Origin: Microbacterium sp. Se63.02b
GTDB lineage: Bacteria; Actinomycetota; Actinomycetes; Actinomycetales; Microbacteriaceae
Direction: 5' to 3'
DNA: 64,000 bases
Assembly (NCBI RefSeq): GCF_014171575.1
Contig: NZ_CP050453.1
Span: forward strand, 3,038,001-3,102,000
The notes beneath the pieces were generated by a model. It had not been told where the DNA came from, searched no databases, and saw nothing but the letters and a program-made list of their open reading frames with translations. The position numbers and the translations under genes were made by a program. Of this stretch, positions 51,576-60,455 are shown in pieces. Within the stretch, counting starts at the first letter, position 1, and each line of letters starts with the position of its first letter.

Positions 51576-51581
51576 AGCCTA
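51576..51581 (-). promoter_or_regulatory. -10 box of metB (leaderless)
   Basis: TAGGCT on the minus strand ends seven bases before the ATG at 51568, giving metB its own promoter downstream of cbs. Confidence 0.45.
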
Positions 51582-51653
51582 CGTCTGCGACCACCACGGC
51601 GACCGCCCCTGTTACGCCCGGCGTCGAGCGCGGCACCCGCACCGCCGCCGATG

Positions 51654-53028
51654 TCAGCGCGACAGGTACGCCAGCAGATCCTGTCGGGTGAGCACGGTGT
51701 GCGGCTTGCCGTCTTCCGTGACCAGCAGCGCATCGGCATCGGCGAGCGCGGCCCTGGCCTGGCCGACGGTGGCGTGGATGCCGATGAGCGGAAGCCGCTC
51801 GCCGACGTGCGATCCGACCGCGTCCGTGGCACTCGCCTCTCCGCGGAACAACAGATCGAGCAGCCCCTTCTCGTCGACCGTTCCGACGACCTCGCCCATC
51901 ATGACGGGCGGCTCCGCACTGAGCACGACCAGTTGCGAGACGTCGTACTCGGTCATCATGCCGATCGCCTCCAGCACGGTGTCTGTGGGATGGGCGTGCA
52001 CCAGATCCGGCATGCCGGCTTCCCGCCGAGGAGCGCGAGCGGCGAGCACGTCGGCGACGGTCTCCCCTTCTTCCACGTCGCTGAAGCCGTACGAGCGCAT
52101 CCATCCGTCGTTGAAGATCTTGCCGAGGTAGCCGCGTCCGCCGTCCGGCAGGAGAACCACCATCACGGCGTCGGCCGGCAGCCCACGTGCCACGCGCAGC
52201 GCCGACGACGGCCATGCCACTCGATCCGCCGACGAGGATGCCCTCCTCACGGGCCAACCGGCGCGTCATCGCGAACGACTCGGCGTCGCCCACCGCCACG
52301 ATCTCGTGCGGCACGGTCGGATCGTAGGCGCCGGGCCAGATGTCCTCCCCCACGCCCTCGACGAGATACGGGCGTCCCGTGCCGCCGCTGTAGACGCTGC
52401 CTTCGGGGTCGACGCCGACGATGCGCACCCGTCCGTCCGACACCTCGCGGAGGAACCGCCCCGTCCCGGTGATCGTGCCGCCGGTGCCGACTCCGGCCAC
52501 GAAATGCGTGATCTGTCCGTCGGTGTCACGCCAGATCTCCGGACCCGTGGTCTCGTAGTGGCTGCGCGGACCGTTCGGGTTCTCGTACTGATTCGGCTTG
52601 AACGCACCGGGGATCTCCCGCGCGAGACGGTCGCTCACGCTGTAGTACGACTCCGGGCTCTCGGGGGCGACCGAGGTCGGCGTCACGACGACATCCGCGC
52701 CGTAGGCCCGCAGCACATCGATCTTGTCCTCGCCGACCTTGTCAGGGAGCACGAACACGCACTTGTAGCCGCGCTGCTGCGCCACCAGCGCCAGCCCGAC
52801 GCCCGTGTTGCCGCTGGTGGGTTCGACGATCGTGCCGCCGGGCTTCAGATCTCCCGCGGCCTCTGCGGCGTCGATGATCCGTGCCGCGATCCGATCCTTC
52901 GACGAGCCGCCGGGGTTCAGGTACTCGAGCTTCACGAGCACGGTGCACGCGATGCCCTCTGTGACGTGACGGAGTTTCACGAGGGGCGTGTCGCCGACGA
53001 GATCGACGATGGAGTCTGCGTACTTCAT
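51654..53028 (-). CDS. cbs: Cystathionine beta-synthase (frame change)
   Basis: PLP enzyme that joins serine (or O-acetylserine) and homocysteine to cystathionine. Catalytic domain: LEYLNPGGSSKDRIA with the PLP Lys, EPTSGNTGVGLALV, GVGTGGTITGTGRFL. The frame changes near 52210 in GMAVV...LRVARGLP; two bases restore it to 458 residues. Two C-terminal CBS domains (HAHPTDTVLEAIGMMTEYD; IGIHATVGQARAALADADA) end in VLTRQDLLAYLSR. ATG 53028 follows TACCCT by six bases. Confidence 0.93.
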
Positions 53029-53034
53029 GACTTC

Positions 53035-53040
53035 AGGGTA
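53035..53040 (-). promoter_or_regulatory. -10 box of cbs (leaderless)
   Basis: TACCCT on the minus strand ends six bases before the ATG at 53028. Confidence 0.45.
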
Positions 53041-53167
53041 GACGCGCGGATGCCGCGACCGGGGCTGTGTTGCGCCAGCCGCGAACACGAGCGTGAAAAG
53101 TGAAATGTTACCGTGATCGGGTGGCGGGAATCACACCGAGCGCAAGCTCGCGAAGGAGTGCGTCCCC

Positions 53168-54151
53168 ATGTTCTCGAATCATCATCCGTTCTGGATACGA
53201 GCAGCGGCCGTCGGAGCGGTCGGGCTCGTGCTCGCCGCCGGGTCGACCACGGCATCTGCCGCGGCACCGGACCCGGGACCGGCCAGACGCATCGCCGCAG
53301 CCCCGCACGACGGCCGAGGAGAACCCCTGATCGTGGCTCATCGGGCCGGAACGGCCGACTATCCGGAGAACACCGTCGAAGGCATCCGAGGTTCTCTGCG
53401 CGACGGTGCCGACGCCATCTGGGTCACCGTGCAGCTCTCCCGAGACGGCGTGCCGGTGCTGTACCGGCCCATCGACCTGGCGGCGAACACGAACGGGTCG
53501 GGAACCGTCTCCGAGAAGACCGCCGCCGAGCTGACCACGCTCAATGCAGGCTGGAACTTCCATCCTCGCGGGTCGGAGGAGACCCCCTACCGCGATGCCC
53601 CTGCGCTTCTCCCGACGCTCCGACAGGCACTGGACGACATCCCCGCAGACCGTCTCGTCTTCCTCGACCTCAAGCAGGCCGACCCGGCCCCGCTCGCCGA
53701 CGCGGTCGTCGCCGTCCTGCGGAGCGTCGGCCGCACGGAGAACACCGTCATCTCCTCCACGGATGCCACGGCGACGGGACGAGCTCGCCTGGCCGGCGAC
53801 GTCCAGGTCGCCGAAGACCGCGACACGACACGGGAACGCCTTCTCGACATCGCACTGGCCCACGAATGCCCGTCGCCACCGGCTCCGGGCACCTGGTTGG
53901 CGTTCGAGGACCGTCGAAAGGTCACCGTCAGCGAGACCTTCACCTTGGGCACCGCGAGCAGCGATGTCGAGATCACCCCGTGGGATCGCGAGGCCGTTCG
54001 CTGTGTCGACCCGGCGAACCGCGTGAACACGATGGCGATCGGGGTGGCGGATGAGGCACGATATCGAGAACTCGCACGCCTCCACGTGGATGCCGTGCTC
54101 GTGGACTCCCCCCGAGATGCGGTGGCGTGGAAGAGGAAGCACACCCGCTGA
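53168..54151 (+). CDS. Secreted glycerophosphodiester phosphodiesterase-like protein
   Basis: 327-residue exported protein: signal peptide (VGAVGLVLAAGSTTASAAA, cleavage near residue 33), then a GDPD-type TIM barrel with HRAG at 58-61 and ENT at 67-69. The normal ExD metal ligands after GADAI are replaced by WVT (85-87) and the second His-Asp by YRP (99-101), so hydrolysis is doubtful. FLDLKQADP and a late DAVLVDSPRDA strand complete the barrel. ATG 53168 has AAGGAG ten bases upstream. Intact. Confidence 0.82.
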   Translation: MFSNHHPFWIRAAAVGAVGLVLAAGSTTASAAAPDPGPARRIAAAPHDGRGEPLIVAHRAGTADYPENTVEGIRGSLRDGADAIWVTVQLSRDGVPVLYRPIDLAANTNGSGTVSEKTAAELTTLNAGWNFHPRGSEETPYRDAPALLPTLRQALDDIPADRLVFLDLKQADPAPLADAVVAVLRSVGRTENTVISSTDATATGRARLAGDVQVAEDRDTTRERLLDIALAHECPSPPAPGTWLAFEDRRKVTVSETFTLGTASSDVEITPWDREAVRCVDPANRVNTMAIGVADEARYRELARLHVDAVLVDSPRDAVAWKRKHTR

Positions 54152-54155
54152 CACC

Positions 54156-54197
54156 GACGACGCCGCGACGACCATCTCGAGTCGTCGCGGCGTCGTC
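54156..54197. terminator. Bidirectional terminator between the GDPD-like and transporter genes
   Basis: GACGACGCCGCGACGA and its complement (16 bp) with a 10-base loop lie between two convergent genes; no strong T-run. Confidence 0.7.
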
Positions 54198-54215
54198 GTC
54201 GAGGATCCCGACTCG

Positions 54216-55175
54216 CTATCCCTTCGTCGATCCGGCCAGCAGACCGCGGACGAAGTAGCGCTGGAGCGCGAAGAACACGATCAGCGGCACGATGATCGAC
54301 ACGAAGGCGCCTGCCGTGAGCAGGTACCAGCCTTCGCCACGGCCGGTGATCTCGGCGAGCACCTTCGTGATCGGCGACGCGGCTCCGTCGGCGAACACCA
54401 GCGCCACGAGCAGGTCGTTCCACACCCAGAGGAACTGGAAGATCGCGACGGACGCGATCGCGGGCATCGTCAACGGCAGCACCACACGGAAGAAGATCTG
54501 CCCGCGCGAGGCGCCGTCGACGCGCGCGGCCTCGATGATCTCGCCGGGGATCTCCGACATGAAGTTGTGCAGCAGGTAGATGGCCAGCGGCAGGGCGAAC
54601 ATCGTGTGCGCGATCCACACCTGCGCGTAGCCACCGGCGACATCCAGCCCCAGCGTCACCTGCACGCCGAACAGGTTGATACCCCGCGAGAACGACGACA
54701 ACAGCGGGACCAGGGCCATCTGGATCGGCACGATCTGCAGTGCGAACACGAAGATGAACAGGGCGTTGCGCCCCTTGAATTCGATCCATGAGAACGCATA
54801 GGCGGCCATCGCGGCGATCATCAGCGGGATGAGCGTCGCGGGGATCGTGATGACGATCGAGTTGAAGAACGACTCCAGGATCGTCAGCTGCGTGGTGCCG
54901 GACTGCAGCACGGCCGCATAGTTGTCCAGCGTCAGCTGCGGGTTGGTGAAGACCGTCCACCAACCCGTCGTCTCGATCGCATCCCTCTCGCGGAACGACG
55001 AGATGAAGAGCCCGAGCGTGGGGATGGTCCACACGACCGCGATCACGATCGAGGCGACCGACGCCCACGGCCGGCTGAGACGCTTGCGCGCGCGGCCTGC
55101 TGAGGCCTCGAACCGGCCGGCGGTGGTGATCGACCGAGTGCTGGCTGCGGTGTCTGAGTTCACGGTGTCAGTCAT
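54216..55175 (-). CDS. Sugar ABC transporter permease, MalG type
   Basis: Second permease of a binding-protein-dependent carbohydrate importer. 319 residues with six helices after a ~40-residue tail; the EAA loop that contacts the ATPase reads EIIEAARVDGASRGQIFFRVVLPLTMPAI. ATG 55175 overlaps the stop of the MalF-type gene. No ATPase gene is in the cluster, so a shared MsiK-like ATPase encoded elsewhere is probable, as is common in actinobacteria. Intact. Confidence 0.9.
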   Translation of the reverse strand: MTDTVNSDTAASTRSITTAGRFEASAGRARKRLSRPWASVASIVIAVVWTIPTLGLFISSFRERDAIETTGWWTVFTNPQLTLDNYAAVLQSGTTQLTILESFFNSIVITIPATLIPLMIAAMAAYAFSWIEFKGRNALFIFVFALQIVPIQMALVPLLSSFSRGINLFGVQVTLGLDVAGGYAQVWIAHTMFALPLAIYLLHNFMSEIPGEIIEAARVDGASRGQIFFRVVLPLTMPAIASVAIFQFLWVWNDLLVALVFADGAASPITKVLAEITGRGEGWYLLTAGAFVSIIVPLIVFFALQRYFVRGLLAGSTKG

Positions 55176-56311
55176 CGGATCTCCCGCTGCTTCTTGATCT
55201 GGCGTGCGTTGTAGATGACGATCGGCAGCACCAGGATGAACAGGATGACGGAGAGCGCGGCACTGCGCCCCGCCTCGAACTTCGAGAACTGCGTGTACAT
55301 CTCGTTCGCCAGCACCGAGGTGCCGTAGTTTCCGCCGGTCATCGTGCGGACGATGTCGAAGACCTTCAGCGAGGCGATGGAGATGGTGGTGAGGACGACG
55401 ATGAGCGCCGGACGGATCGCCGGGATCGTCACCGACTTGAAACGCTCCCAGGCATTCGCGCCGTCGAGCTCTGCGGCTTCGAGAAGCTCGGCGGGCACAC
55501 CCTTGATCGACGCGGAGAGCACGACCATCGCGAATCCGGTCTGCACCCAGATCAGCACGACGATGAGGGCGAGGTTGTTCCAGGGACCGTTCAGCAGGAA
55601 CTGCTGAGGTTCGCCGCCGAACCAGACCAGGATCTGGTTGAGCAGACCGATCTGCTCGAACTCCGGGCCGCGGTACGCGTACACGAATCGCCAGATGATG
55701 CTCGCGCCGACGAACGAGATCGCCATCGGCATGAACACCAGCAGCTTGTAGATCTTCTCGCCGCGGGTCCGGTCGATGAAGACGGCGTAGGCGAGGCCGA
55801 TGATCGTCGAGAGCGTCGGCACGAGCAGCACCCACACGATCGTGTTGATCACGGCCGTGACGCCGTCGGACTGGGTGAAGATCCAGAGATAGTTGGAGAA
55901 GCCGACGAAGTCGCTGCCGGTCGAGTTCCAGAACGACGCGTACACGGTCTGGATCGACGGGAGGATCAGTCCGGCGAGCAGCAGCAGCATCGCGGGAGCC
56001 ATGAAGGCGACGAGCTGGATCAGGTATCCCGCGCCTTGACGGGATCGGTAGTCGAGGAAGAAGAACAGTGCTCCGACGGCGACCGCCACTCCCATCGCCC
56101 AGTAGTAGGAGTTGAAGAACCACATCACCGCGAGCGGGATGAGCAGGCACATCGCGAGGCGGATGCCGGTGTAGAGAGCACCGCTGCGCGGTGCGATATC
56201 GACGAGCAGCAGGATCACCACGACGACCACCGCGAACGCGATGACCACGGCGAGGGCCTGGAGGATCGGCGGGAGTGTCCCGATCCATTGGAAGAACACA
56301 GTCGCGTTCAT
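55172..56311 (-). CDS. Sugar ABC transporter permease, MalF type
   Basis: 379-residue permease with two extra N-terminal helices before the core (FFQWIGTLPPILQALAVVI). The core EAA loop is ELLEAAELDGANAWERFKSVTIPAIRPAL. It lies between the binding-protein gene, after a strong hairpin, and the MalG-type gene, to which it is coupled by ATGA. ATG 56311 is preceded by AGGGGAATCC. Intact. Confidence 0.9.
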   Translation of the reverse strand: MNATVFFQWIGTLPPILQALAVVIAFAVVVVVILLLVDIAPRSGALYTGIRLAMCLLIPLAVMWFFNSYYWAMGVAVAVGALFFFLDYRSRQGAGYLIQLVAFMAPAMLLLLAGLILPSIQTVYASFWNSTGSDFVGFSNYLWIFTQSDGVTAVINTIVWVLLVPTLSTIIGLAYAVFIDRTRGEKIYKLLVFMPMAISFVGASIIWRFVYAYRGPEFEQIGLLNQILVWFGGEPQQFLLNGPWNNLALIVVLIWVQTGFAMVVLSASIKGVPAELLEAAELDGANAWERFKSVTIPAIRPALIVVLTTISIASLKVFDIVRTMTGGNYGTSVLANEMYTQFSKFEAGRSAALSVILFILVLPIVIYNARQIKKQREIR

Positions 56312-56377
56312 GGATTCCCCTTCAGGAGACGGAGCTGATCAGCGGTCGGCGCGACGATGCGCTGACCGGGTGTGAGA

Positions 56378-56407
56378 AGGAGGGCCGCCCGTCCGGGCGG
56401 CCCTCCT
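56378..56407 (-). terminator. Intra-operon hairpin after the binding-protein gene
   Basis: AGGAGGGCCGCCC (56378-56390) pairs with its complement (56395-56407) around a GTCC loop, just after the solute-binding-protein stop. It probably ends part of the transcription so that the lipoprotein is made in excess over the permeases. Confidence 0.65.
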
Positions 56408-56414
56408 CATCCGA

Positions 56415-57734
56415 TCAGCTGGACGGCCAGCCGGTCTGGATCTGCGTGAGGACCTCGTCGGTGGAGGTGCCGTTGATCCAGGCGACCATGCCCTTCCAGA
56501 AGGTGCCGGAGCCGACCGCACCCGGCATCTGGTCGGAGCCGTCGAAGCGGAAGGTGACCGAGTCGTCCTGGAGGAGCTTGATCGACTCCTGCAGGATCGG
56601 GTTCTCGACGACGTCCAGGTCGACACCCTTGTTCGCGGAGGTGACCCCGCCCAGTGCCAGACGGCTGTTCGCCCACTCCGGGCTCGAGAGGTACTCGAGC
56701 ACCTTCTGCGTCGCCTCGGAGTCGCTGAACGCGCCCACGATCTCGCCACCACCGGTGATGAACGTCTCGTCCGGGCTCTTGCTCGGCAGGAGGAACGCCC
56801 ACACGTCGCCGTCTTCGGCGACATCCGTGCCCTCAGGGAAGAAGCCAGAGAGGAACGACGCCTGGTGGGTCAGCGCGCACTCGCCGCTGGCCACCTTGGG
56901 AGCCACATCACCGAAAGCCGTGGAGTTGATCGAGCGCACGTCACCGAAGCCGCCGTTCACGTACGCCGGGTTCAGCAGGATCTTGCCCGTCTCGTCGAAG
57001 GCCGACTTGATCTGCGGGTCCGTGAAGGGGATCTCGTTCTTCACCCACTGGTCGTACACGTCGGCGCCGGAGTTGCGCAGCACGAGGTCTTCGATCCAGT
57101 CCGTGCCAGGCCACCCGGTGGCGACGCCCGATTCGAAGCCGGCGCACCACGGTGCGGCACCGCTCTTCTCCTCGATCGTCTGGGTGAGGGTCAGCAGCTC
57201 TTCCCAGCTGGTCGGCTGCTCGACGCCCCACTCGGCGAACTTCTTCGGCGAGTACCAGACCCAGCCCTTGACGCTCGCCATCAGCGGCGCGCCGTAGAAC
57301 GTGTCGTCGTAGGTGCCGAAGTCGACCCATCCCTGGGTCCAGTACTCCTCGGCGTTCTTCTTGACGGCCTCCGGAGCGGGCTTCAACAGGTCACGCGACG
57401 CGTAGTCCGCGAACAGACCCGGCTGCGGGAAGATCGCGATGTCGGGCGGGTTCCCACCCTGTGCGCGCGTGCCGAGCTGCGTCTCGAAGTCCTGGCTGCC
57501 CTCGTACTTGATCGTGATGTCGTTCTCCTTCTCGAAATCCGCCCAGGATTCCGCGAGGAGCTTCGCCTCGTCATCGACGATCGTGCCGTAGATCGTGACG
57601 GTGTTGTCTCCGCCGCCGCTTCCACCGCCCCCTTCCGGCGCCCCTCCGGGAGCTCCGCATCCGGCGAGCGCGATGCCCGCGACCCCCAGCAGGGCAAGTG
57701 GCGCGTAACGCCGGGAACGCTGTGACAGAGCCAT
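56415..57734 (-). CDS. Extracellular sugar-binding lipoprotein
   Basis: 440-residue solute-binding protein of the SBP_bac_1 (MalE/UgpB) group, anchored outside the cell by a lipobox (GIALAGC, Cys25) and followed by a Gly/Ser-rich linker. Later segments TIKYEGSQDFETQL, FPQPGLFADYA, WYSPKKFAEWGVEQPTSWEEL and GSGTFWKGMVAWINGTSTDEV fit the family. The sugar is not known. ATG 57734 with GAGGAG seven bases upstream; longer frames read into the operator region and are rejected. Transcribed from the promoter at 57814-57843. Confidence 0.92.
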   Translation of the reverse strand: MALSQRSRRYAPLALLGVAGIALAGCGAPGGAPEGGGGSGGGDNTVTIYGTIVDDEAKLLAESWADFEKENDITIKYEGSQDFETQLGTRAQGGNPPDIAIFPQPGLFADYASRDLLKPAPEAVKKNAEEYWTQGWVDFGTYDDTFYGAPLMASVKGWVWYSPKKFAEWGVEQPTSWEELLTLTQTIEEKSGAAPWCAGFESGVATGWPGTDWIEDLVLRNSGADVYDQWVKNEIPFTDPQIKSAFDETGKILLNPAYVNGGFGDVRSINSTAFGDVAPKVASGECALTHQASFLSGFFPEGTDVAEDGDVWAFLLPSKSPDETFITGGGEIVGAFSDSEATQKVLEYLSSPEWANSRLALGGVTSANKGVDLDVVENPILQESIKLLQDDSVTFRFDGSDQMPGAVGSGTFWKGMVAWINGTSTDEVLTQIQTGWPSS

Positions 57735-57796
57735 GTGAATTCTCCTCTTCGAGTACAGGGTCCCGTGCGTCTGACGCCACCCCGCGGCATCGTTCG

Positions 57797-57808
57797 GGAA
57801 CCGATTCC
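57797..57808. promoter_or_regulatory. LacI-type operator GGAACCGATTCC
   Basis: Imperfect palindrome that begins six bases downstream of the -10 box of the binding-protein promoter, overlapping the likely start point, a classic repressor position. Confidence 0.65.
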
Positions 57809-57813
57809 AGGCC

Positions 57814-57843
57814 AACATACTGTTGTACCGCCGCCCGGCACAA
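57814..57843 (-). promoter_or_regulatory. Promoter of the sugar ABC transporter operon
   Basis: On the minus strand TTGTGC (57838-57843) and TATGTT (57814-57819) are separated by 18 bases, about 80 bases upstream of the binding-protein ATG. Confidence 0.6.
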
Positions 57844-57894
57844 CACGCGAGGGTCACAAGCTCACAACCATTCGGCGCCGTTCTCGAGCTCCGA

Positions 57895-57908
57895 TGGGAG
57901 CGCTCCCT
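57895..57908. promoter_or_regulatory. CebR-like operator TGGGAGCGCTCCCT
   Basis: Matches 13 of 14 positions of the TGGGAGCGCTCCCA site of CebR-type regulators and shares its 12-base centre with the site at 3953. It lies midway between the transporter and lacI promoters. Confidence 0.6.
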
Positions 57909-57920
57909 CGAGAGCCGTGT

Positions 57921-57932
57921 GGAACCGGTTCC
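57921..57932. promoter_or_regulatory. LacI-type operator GGAACCGGTTCC
   Basis: Perfect 12-base palindrome, 11 of 12 identical to the site at 57797, located 84 bases before the lacI start codon. Two such sites about 124 bases apart could support looping or autoregulation. Confidence 0.65.
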
Positions 57933-58015
57933 TTTTTCGCGCACCACGGACTACGCTGTCACCCGGCGCGCTCAGCGCCGCCCCACGCAGGCGTGATCAG
58001 GTCGAGGAGGACCGG

Positions 58016-59020
58016 ATGAGCACGATCGCGGATGTCGCGGCGCGCGCCGGGGTGTCGAAGGCCACGGCGAGTCGCGCCCTGAGCGGACGAGGCTACGTCT
58101 CGGAAGACACCCGTGCGCGGGTCGAGGGTGCGGCGCGCGACCTCTCCTACGTCGCCCATTCCTCCGCCACGAGCCTCGCGACCGGGCGGACCCAGACGGT
58201 GGGCGTGGTGATGCCGCCGGTGGATCGATGGTTCTTCGCGGAGTTGCTCGCCGGCATCCAGGATTCCCTGTTCGCACTCGACTACGACCTCGCGCTCTAC
58301 GGAGTCCCCGAGGGCTCGCAGACGAGGGAGCGCATGTTCGAGAGCGTGCTGCCCGGTCGACGCTTCGACGGGATCATCGCCGTCGGAATCCAGCCGAGTG
58401 CGCACGAACTCGAGCGCCTGCAGCGCACGGCGCGCCCTCTCGTGAGCGTGGGCCCGTACAGCGAGGGGTCGAGCGCCGTCTCCATCGACGACACGGCTGC
58501 CGCCCGTATCGCCACCGAGCACCTGATCGAGCTCGGGCACAGCCACATCGCCTTCGTCGGCGGATCGACGGATGCGGCAGAGCTGAGCTTCGGCGACGCC
58601 AGGCGGCTCGATGGATATCACGGCGCCATGCACGCGGCCGGCCTCTCCGATCACGCACGGGTCGCCGGGTCCGCCCCGACCATGCCCGGCGGCTACACGG
58701 CGACGGCCGGACTCCTCGGGGACCGCCGGAATCGCCCCACCGCGATCGTGGGGGTGTGCGACGAGGCGGCGATCGGCGCGATCATCGCGGCTCGTCGACT
58801 CGGGATCGCGGTGCCGACCGAGCTCAGCGTCGTCGGCATCGACGACCACGAGCATGCCGACATGTTCGCGCTGACCACGATCGGCCAGTCACCCAGGGAG
58901 CAGGGACACGAAGCCGTCCGGCTGCTGGTGCGGCGCATGGAGCAGCCGGAGGCTCCACTGGAACACGTCGCCGCGGCATCCGCTCTCGTGGTGCGCAACT
59001 CGACCGCTCCCCCGCGCTGA
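58016..59020 (+). CDS. LacI-family transcription regulator
   Basis: 334-residue repressor, divergent from the sugar transporter and probably its regulator. The N-terminal helix-turn-helix is STIADVAARAGVSKATASRAL (residues 2-22), with the hinge near AHSSATSLATGRT, then a periplasmic-binding-protein-like effector domain (SIDDTAAARIATEHLIELGH; VVGIDDHEHADMFALTTI). ATG 58016 with GAGGAGG six bases upstream. Intact. The effector is presumably the imported sugar. Confidence 0.93.
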   Translation: MSTIADVAARAGVSKATASRALSGRGYVSEDTRARVEGAARDLSYVAHSSATSLATGRTQTVGVVMPPVDRWFFAELLAGIQDSLFALDYDLALYGVPEGSQTRERMFESVLPGRRFDGIIAVGIQPSAHELERLQRTARPLVSVGPYSEGSSAVSIDDTAAARIATEHLIELGHSHIAFVGGSTDAAELSFGDARRLDGYHGAMHAAGLSDHARVAGSAPTMPGGYTATAGLLGDRRNRPTAIVGVCDEAAIGAIIAARRLGIAVPTELSVVGIDDHEHADMFALTTIGQSPREQGHEAVRLLVRRMEQPEAPLEHVAAASALVVRNSTAPPR

Positions 59021-59036
59021 CTCCGGGGCGGGAATG

Positions 59037-59070
59037 CACGAAGGCCCCGGGCGAACCCGGGGCCTTCGTG
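59037..59070. terminator. Bidirectional terminator between lacI and rplL
   Basis: CACGAAGGCCCCGGG and its complement (15 bp) with loop CGAA lie between the convergent lacI and rplL genes. Confidence 0.85.
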
Positions 59071-59088
59071 AAGAACGCTGAAGCGTGA

Positions 59089-59472
59089 TTACTTGAGGGT
59101 AACCGTCGCGCCGGCCTCTTCGAGAGCAGCCTTGGCCTTCTCGGCGGTCTCCTTGTTCGCGCCCTCGAGCACGGCCTTGGGAGCACCGTCGACGACAGCC
59201 TTGGCCTCGCCGAGACCCAGCGAGGTGAGCTCGCGGACGGTCTTGATGACCTGGATCTTCTTGTCGCCAGCAGCCTCGAGGATGACGTCGAAGGAGTCCT
59301 TCTCCTCTTCAGCCTCGGCAGCGCCTGCGCCACCCGCAGCGCCGGCGACGGCGACGGGTGCAGCAGCGGTGACCTCGAACTTCTCCTCGAACGCCTTCAC
59401 GAAGTCGTTGAGCTCGACGAGGGTCAGGCCAGCGAACTGCTCGAGCAGCTCCTCGGTGGAAAGCTTCGCCAT
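59089..59472 (-). CDS. rplL: Ribosomal protein L7/L12
   Basis: 127-residue stalk protein that recruits translation factors. N-terminal dimer domain ([23 protein letters not shown]), an Ala-rich hinge, and the factor-binding domain [23 protein letters not shown]. It follows rplJ by 48 bases as usual. Intact. GAGATACATC precedes the ATG. Confidence 0.98.
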   Translation of the reverse strand: MAKLSTEELLEQFAGLTLVELNDFVKAFEEKFEVTAAAPVAVAGAAGGAGAAEAEEEKDSFDVILEAAGDKKIQVIKTVRELTSLGLGEAKAVVDGAPKAVLEGANKETAEKAKAALEEAGATVTLK

Positions 59473-59520
59473 GATGTATCTCCTAGATAGATGGGGTTGT
59501 TGTACGAGAACGTCGGACGC

Positions 59521-60009
59521 TTACGCGGCCTCGGCGGTCTCGAGCTTTTCGCGAAGCGCGTCGATGGTGGCCGCAGCCTTGCCCATCGTCGCCTTCATCA
59601 TGCCCGCAGCCTTCGCCAGCAGAACCTCACGGCTCTCGAGCGAGGCGTACTTGTTGACCTCGTCGGCGGTGAGGGCGTTGCCCTCGAAGATGCCGGCCTT
59701 GATCACGAGAAGCGGGTTGGCCTTGGCGAAGTCACGCAGAGCCTTGGCGGTGGCGACGAAGTCGCCGTGCACGAACGCGACAGCCGACGGACCCTTGAGG
59801 TCGTCGTCCAGCGCGGAGATGCCAGCCTTGTTGGCGGCGATCTTGGTCAGCGTGTTCTTCACCACGGCGTACTCAGCGTCCTGACGGATGCTGTTGCGCA
59901 GCTCCTTGAGCTGGGCAACCGTCAGACCGCGGTACTCGGTCAGCAGAACGGCAGTCGAGTTCTCGAATGACTTCGTGAGCTCGGCGACCGATGCATCCTT
60001 CTGCGCCAT
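59521..60009 (-). CDS. rplJ: Ribosomal protein L10
   Basis: 162-residue protein linking the L7/L12 stalk to the ribosome. [20 protein letters not shown] at the start, then [15 protein letters not shown] and [13 protein letters not shown] are family blocks. ATG 60009 has AAGGAG six bases upstream; longer frames into the leader are artefacts. Its long leader carries a hairpin that could allow feedback control. Confidence 0.97.
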   Translation of the reverse strand: MAQKDASVAELTKSFENSTAVLLTEYRGLTVAQLKELRNSIRQDAEYAVVKNTLTKIAANKAGISALDDDLKGPSAVAFVHGDFVATAKALRDFAKANPLLVIKAGIFEGNALTADEVNKYASLESREVLLAKAAGMMKATMGKAAATIDALREKLETAEAA

Positions 60010-60200
60010 GGTCACTCCTTGGTGTGTACGAGGCGCCGCACGGTGGTGTGGCGCCGACCTGGACCACCTGCACAACAGAAAAGCTCCGGCGCAAGCGCAC
60101 GGAGCTTTGGAAAGTTCGTGTCCTGCGCGGGCCCCTGCTGAGCAGAGCTTCGATCCTGCGTGCTCGCGCACGCACGATGACCAGCGGTCTTCGGTTACCC
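60010..60200 (-). promoter_or_regulatory. rplJ leader with attenuator-like hairpin
   Basis: The leader of about 190 bases is transcribed from TTGGGG (60226-60231) and TAGAGT (60203-60208), 17 bases apart. It contains AAAGCTCCG...CGGAGCTTT (60080-60108), a stem with an inner GCGC pair followed by a T-rich stretch, suggesting attenuation, and further pairing near the start codon. Autoregulation by L10 at such leaders is well known; the exact fold here is inference. Confidence 0.6.
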
Positions 60201-60202
60201 AT

Positions 60203-60231
60203 ACTCTACCCCACGCCCTTCCTTCCCCCAA
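60203..60231 (-). promoter_or_regulatory. rplJ promoter
   Basis: Minus-strand TTGGGG (-35) and TAGAGT (-10) with 17-base spacing, 194 bases upstream of the rplJ start codon. Confidence 0.6.
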
Positions 60232-60276
60232 ATCCCCGCCCCGTCCCGTCCCTCCCTTCCCCCGCCCCTCCCCGCC

Positions 60277-60360
60277 GAGTGCACGGGGTATTGACGAGCG
60301 CACGGGGTATCGACGTCGACTCCCCGTGCACTCGGCAACAAGTCGTGCGCTCGGCGAGAC
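60277..60360. repeat. Repeat element, copy 1 (paired tandem and inverted units)
   Basis: Two tandem 19-base units, GAGTGCACGGGGTATTGAC and GAGCGCACGGGGTATCGAC, are followed by two inverted-type units beginning CCGTGCACTCGGC and CGTGCGCTCGGCGAGAC. A second copy with the same order lies at 61531-61616, on the other side of the AbiEi-like gene. The rest of the gap to 60455 shows more CTCGGCG units and no gene. Confidence 0.6.
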
Positions 60361-60455
60361 GTTTCGGTGCGCAGTACGAAGTGCTCGGCGAGAGACTCGG
60401 CGCCGAGGGGGGTGCGGCGAAGACGGGAAGCTCGGGGACGGGTATAGGAACAGGG

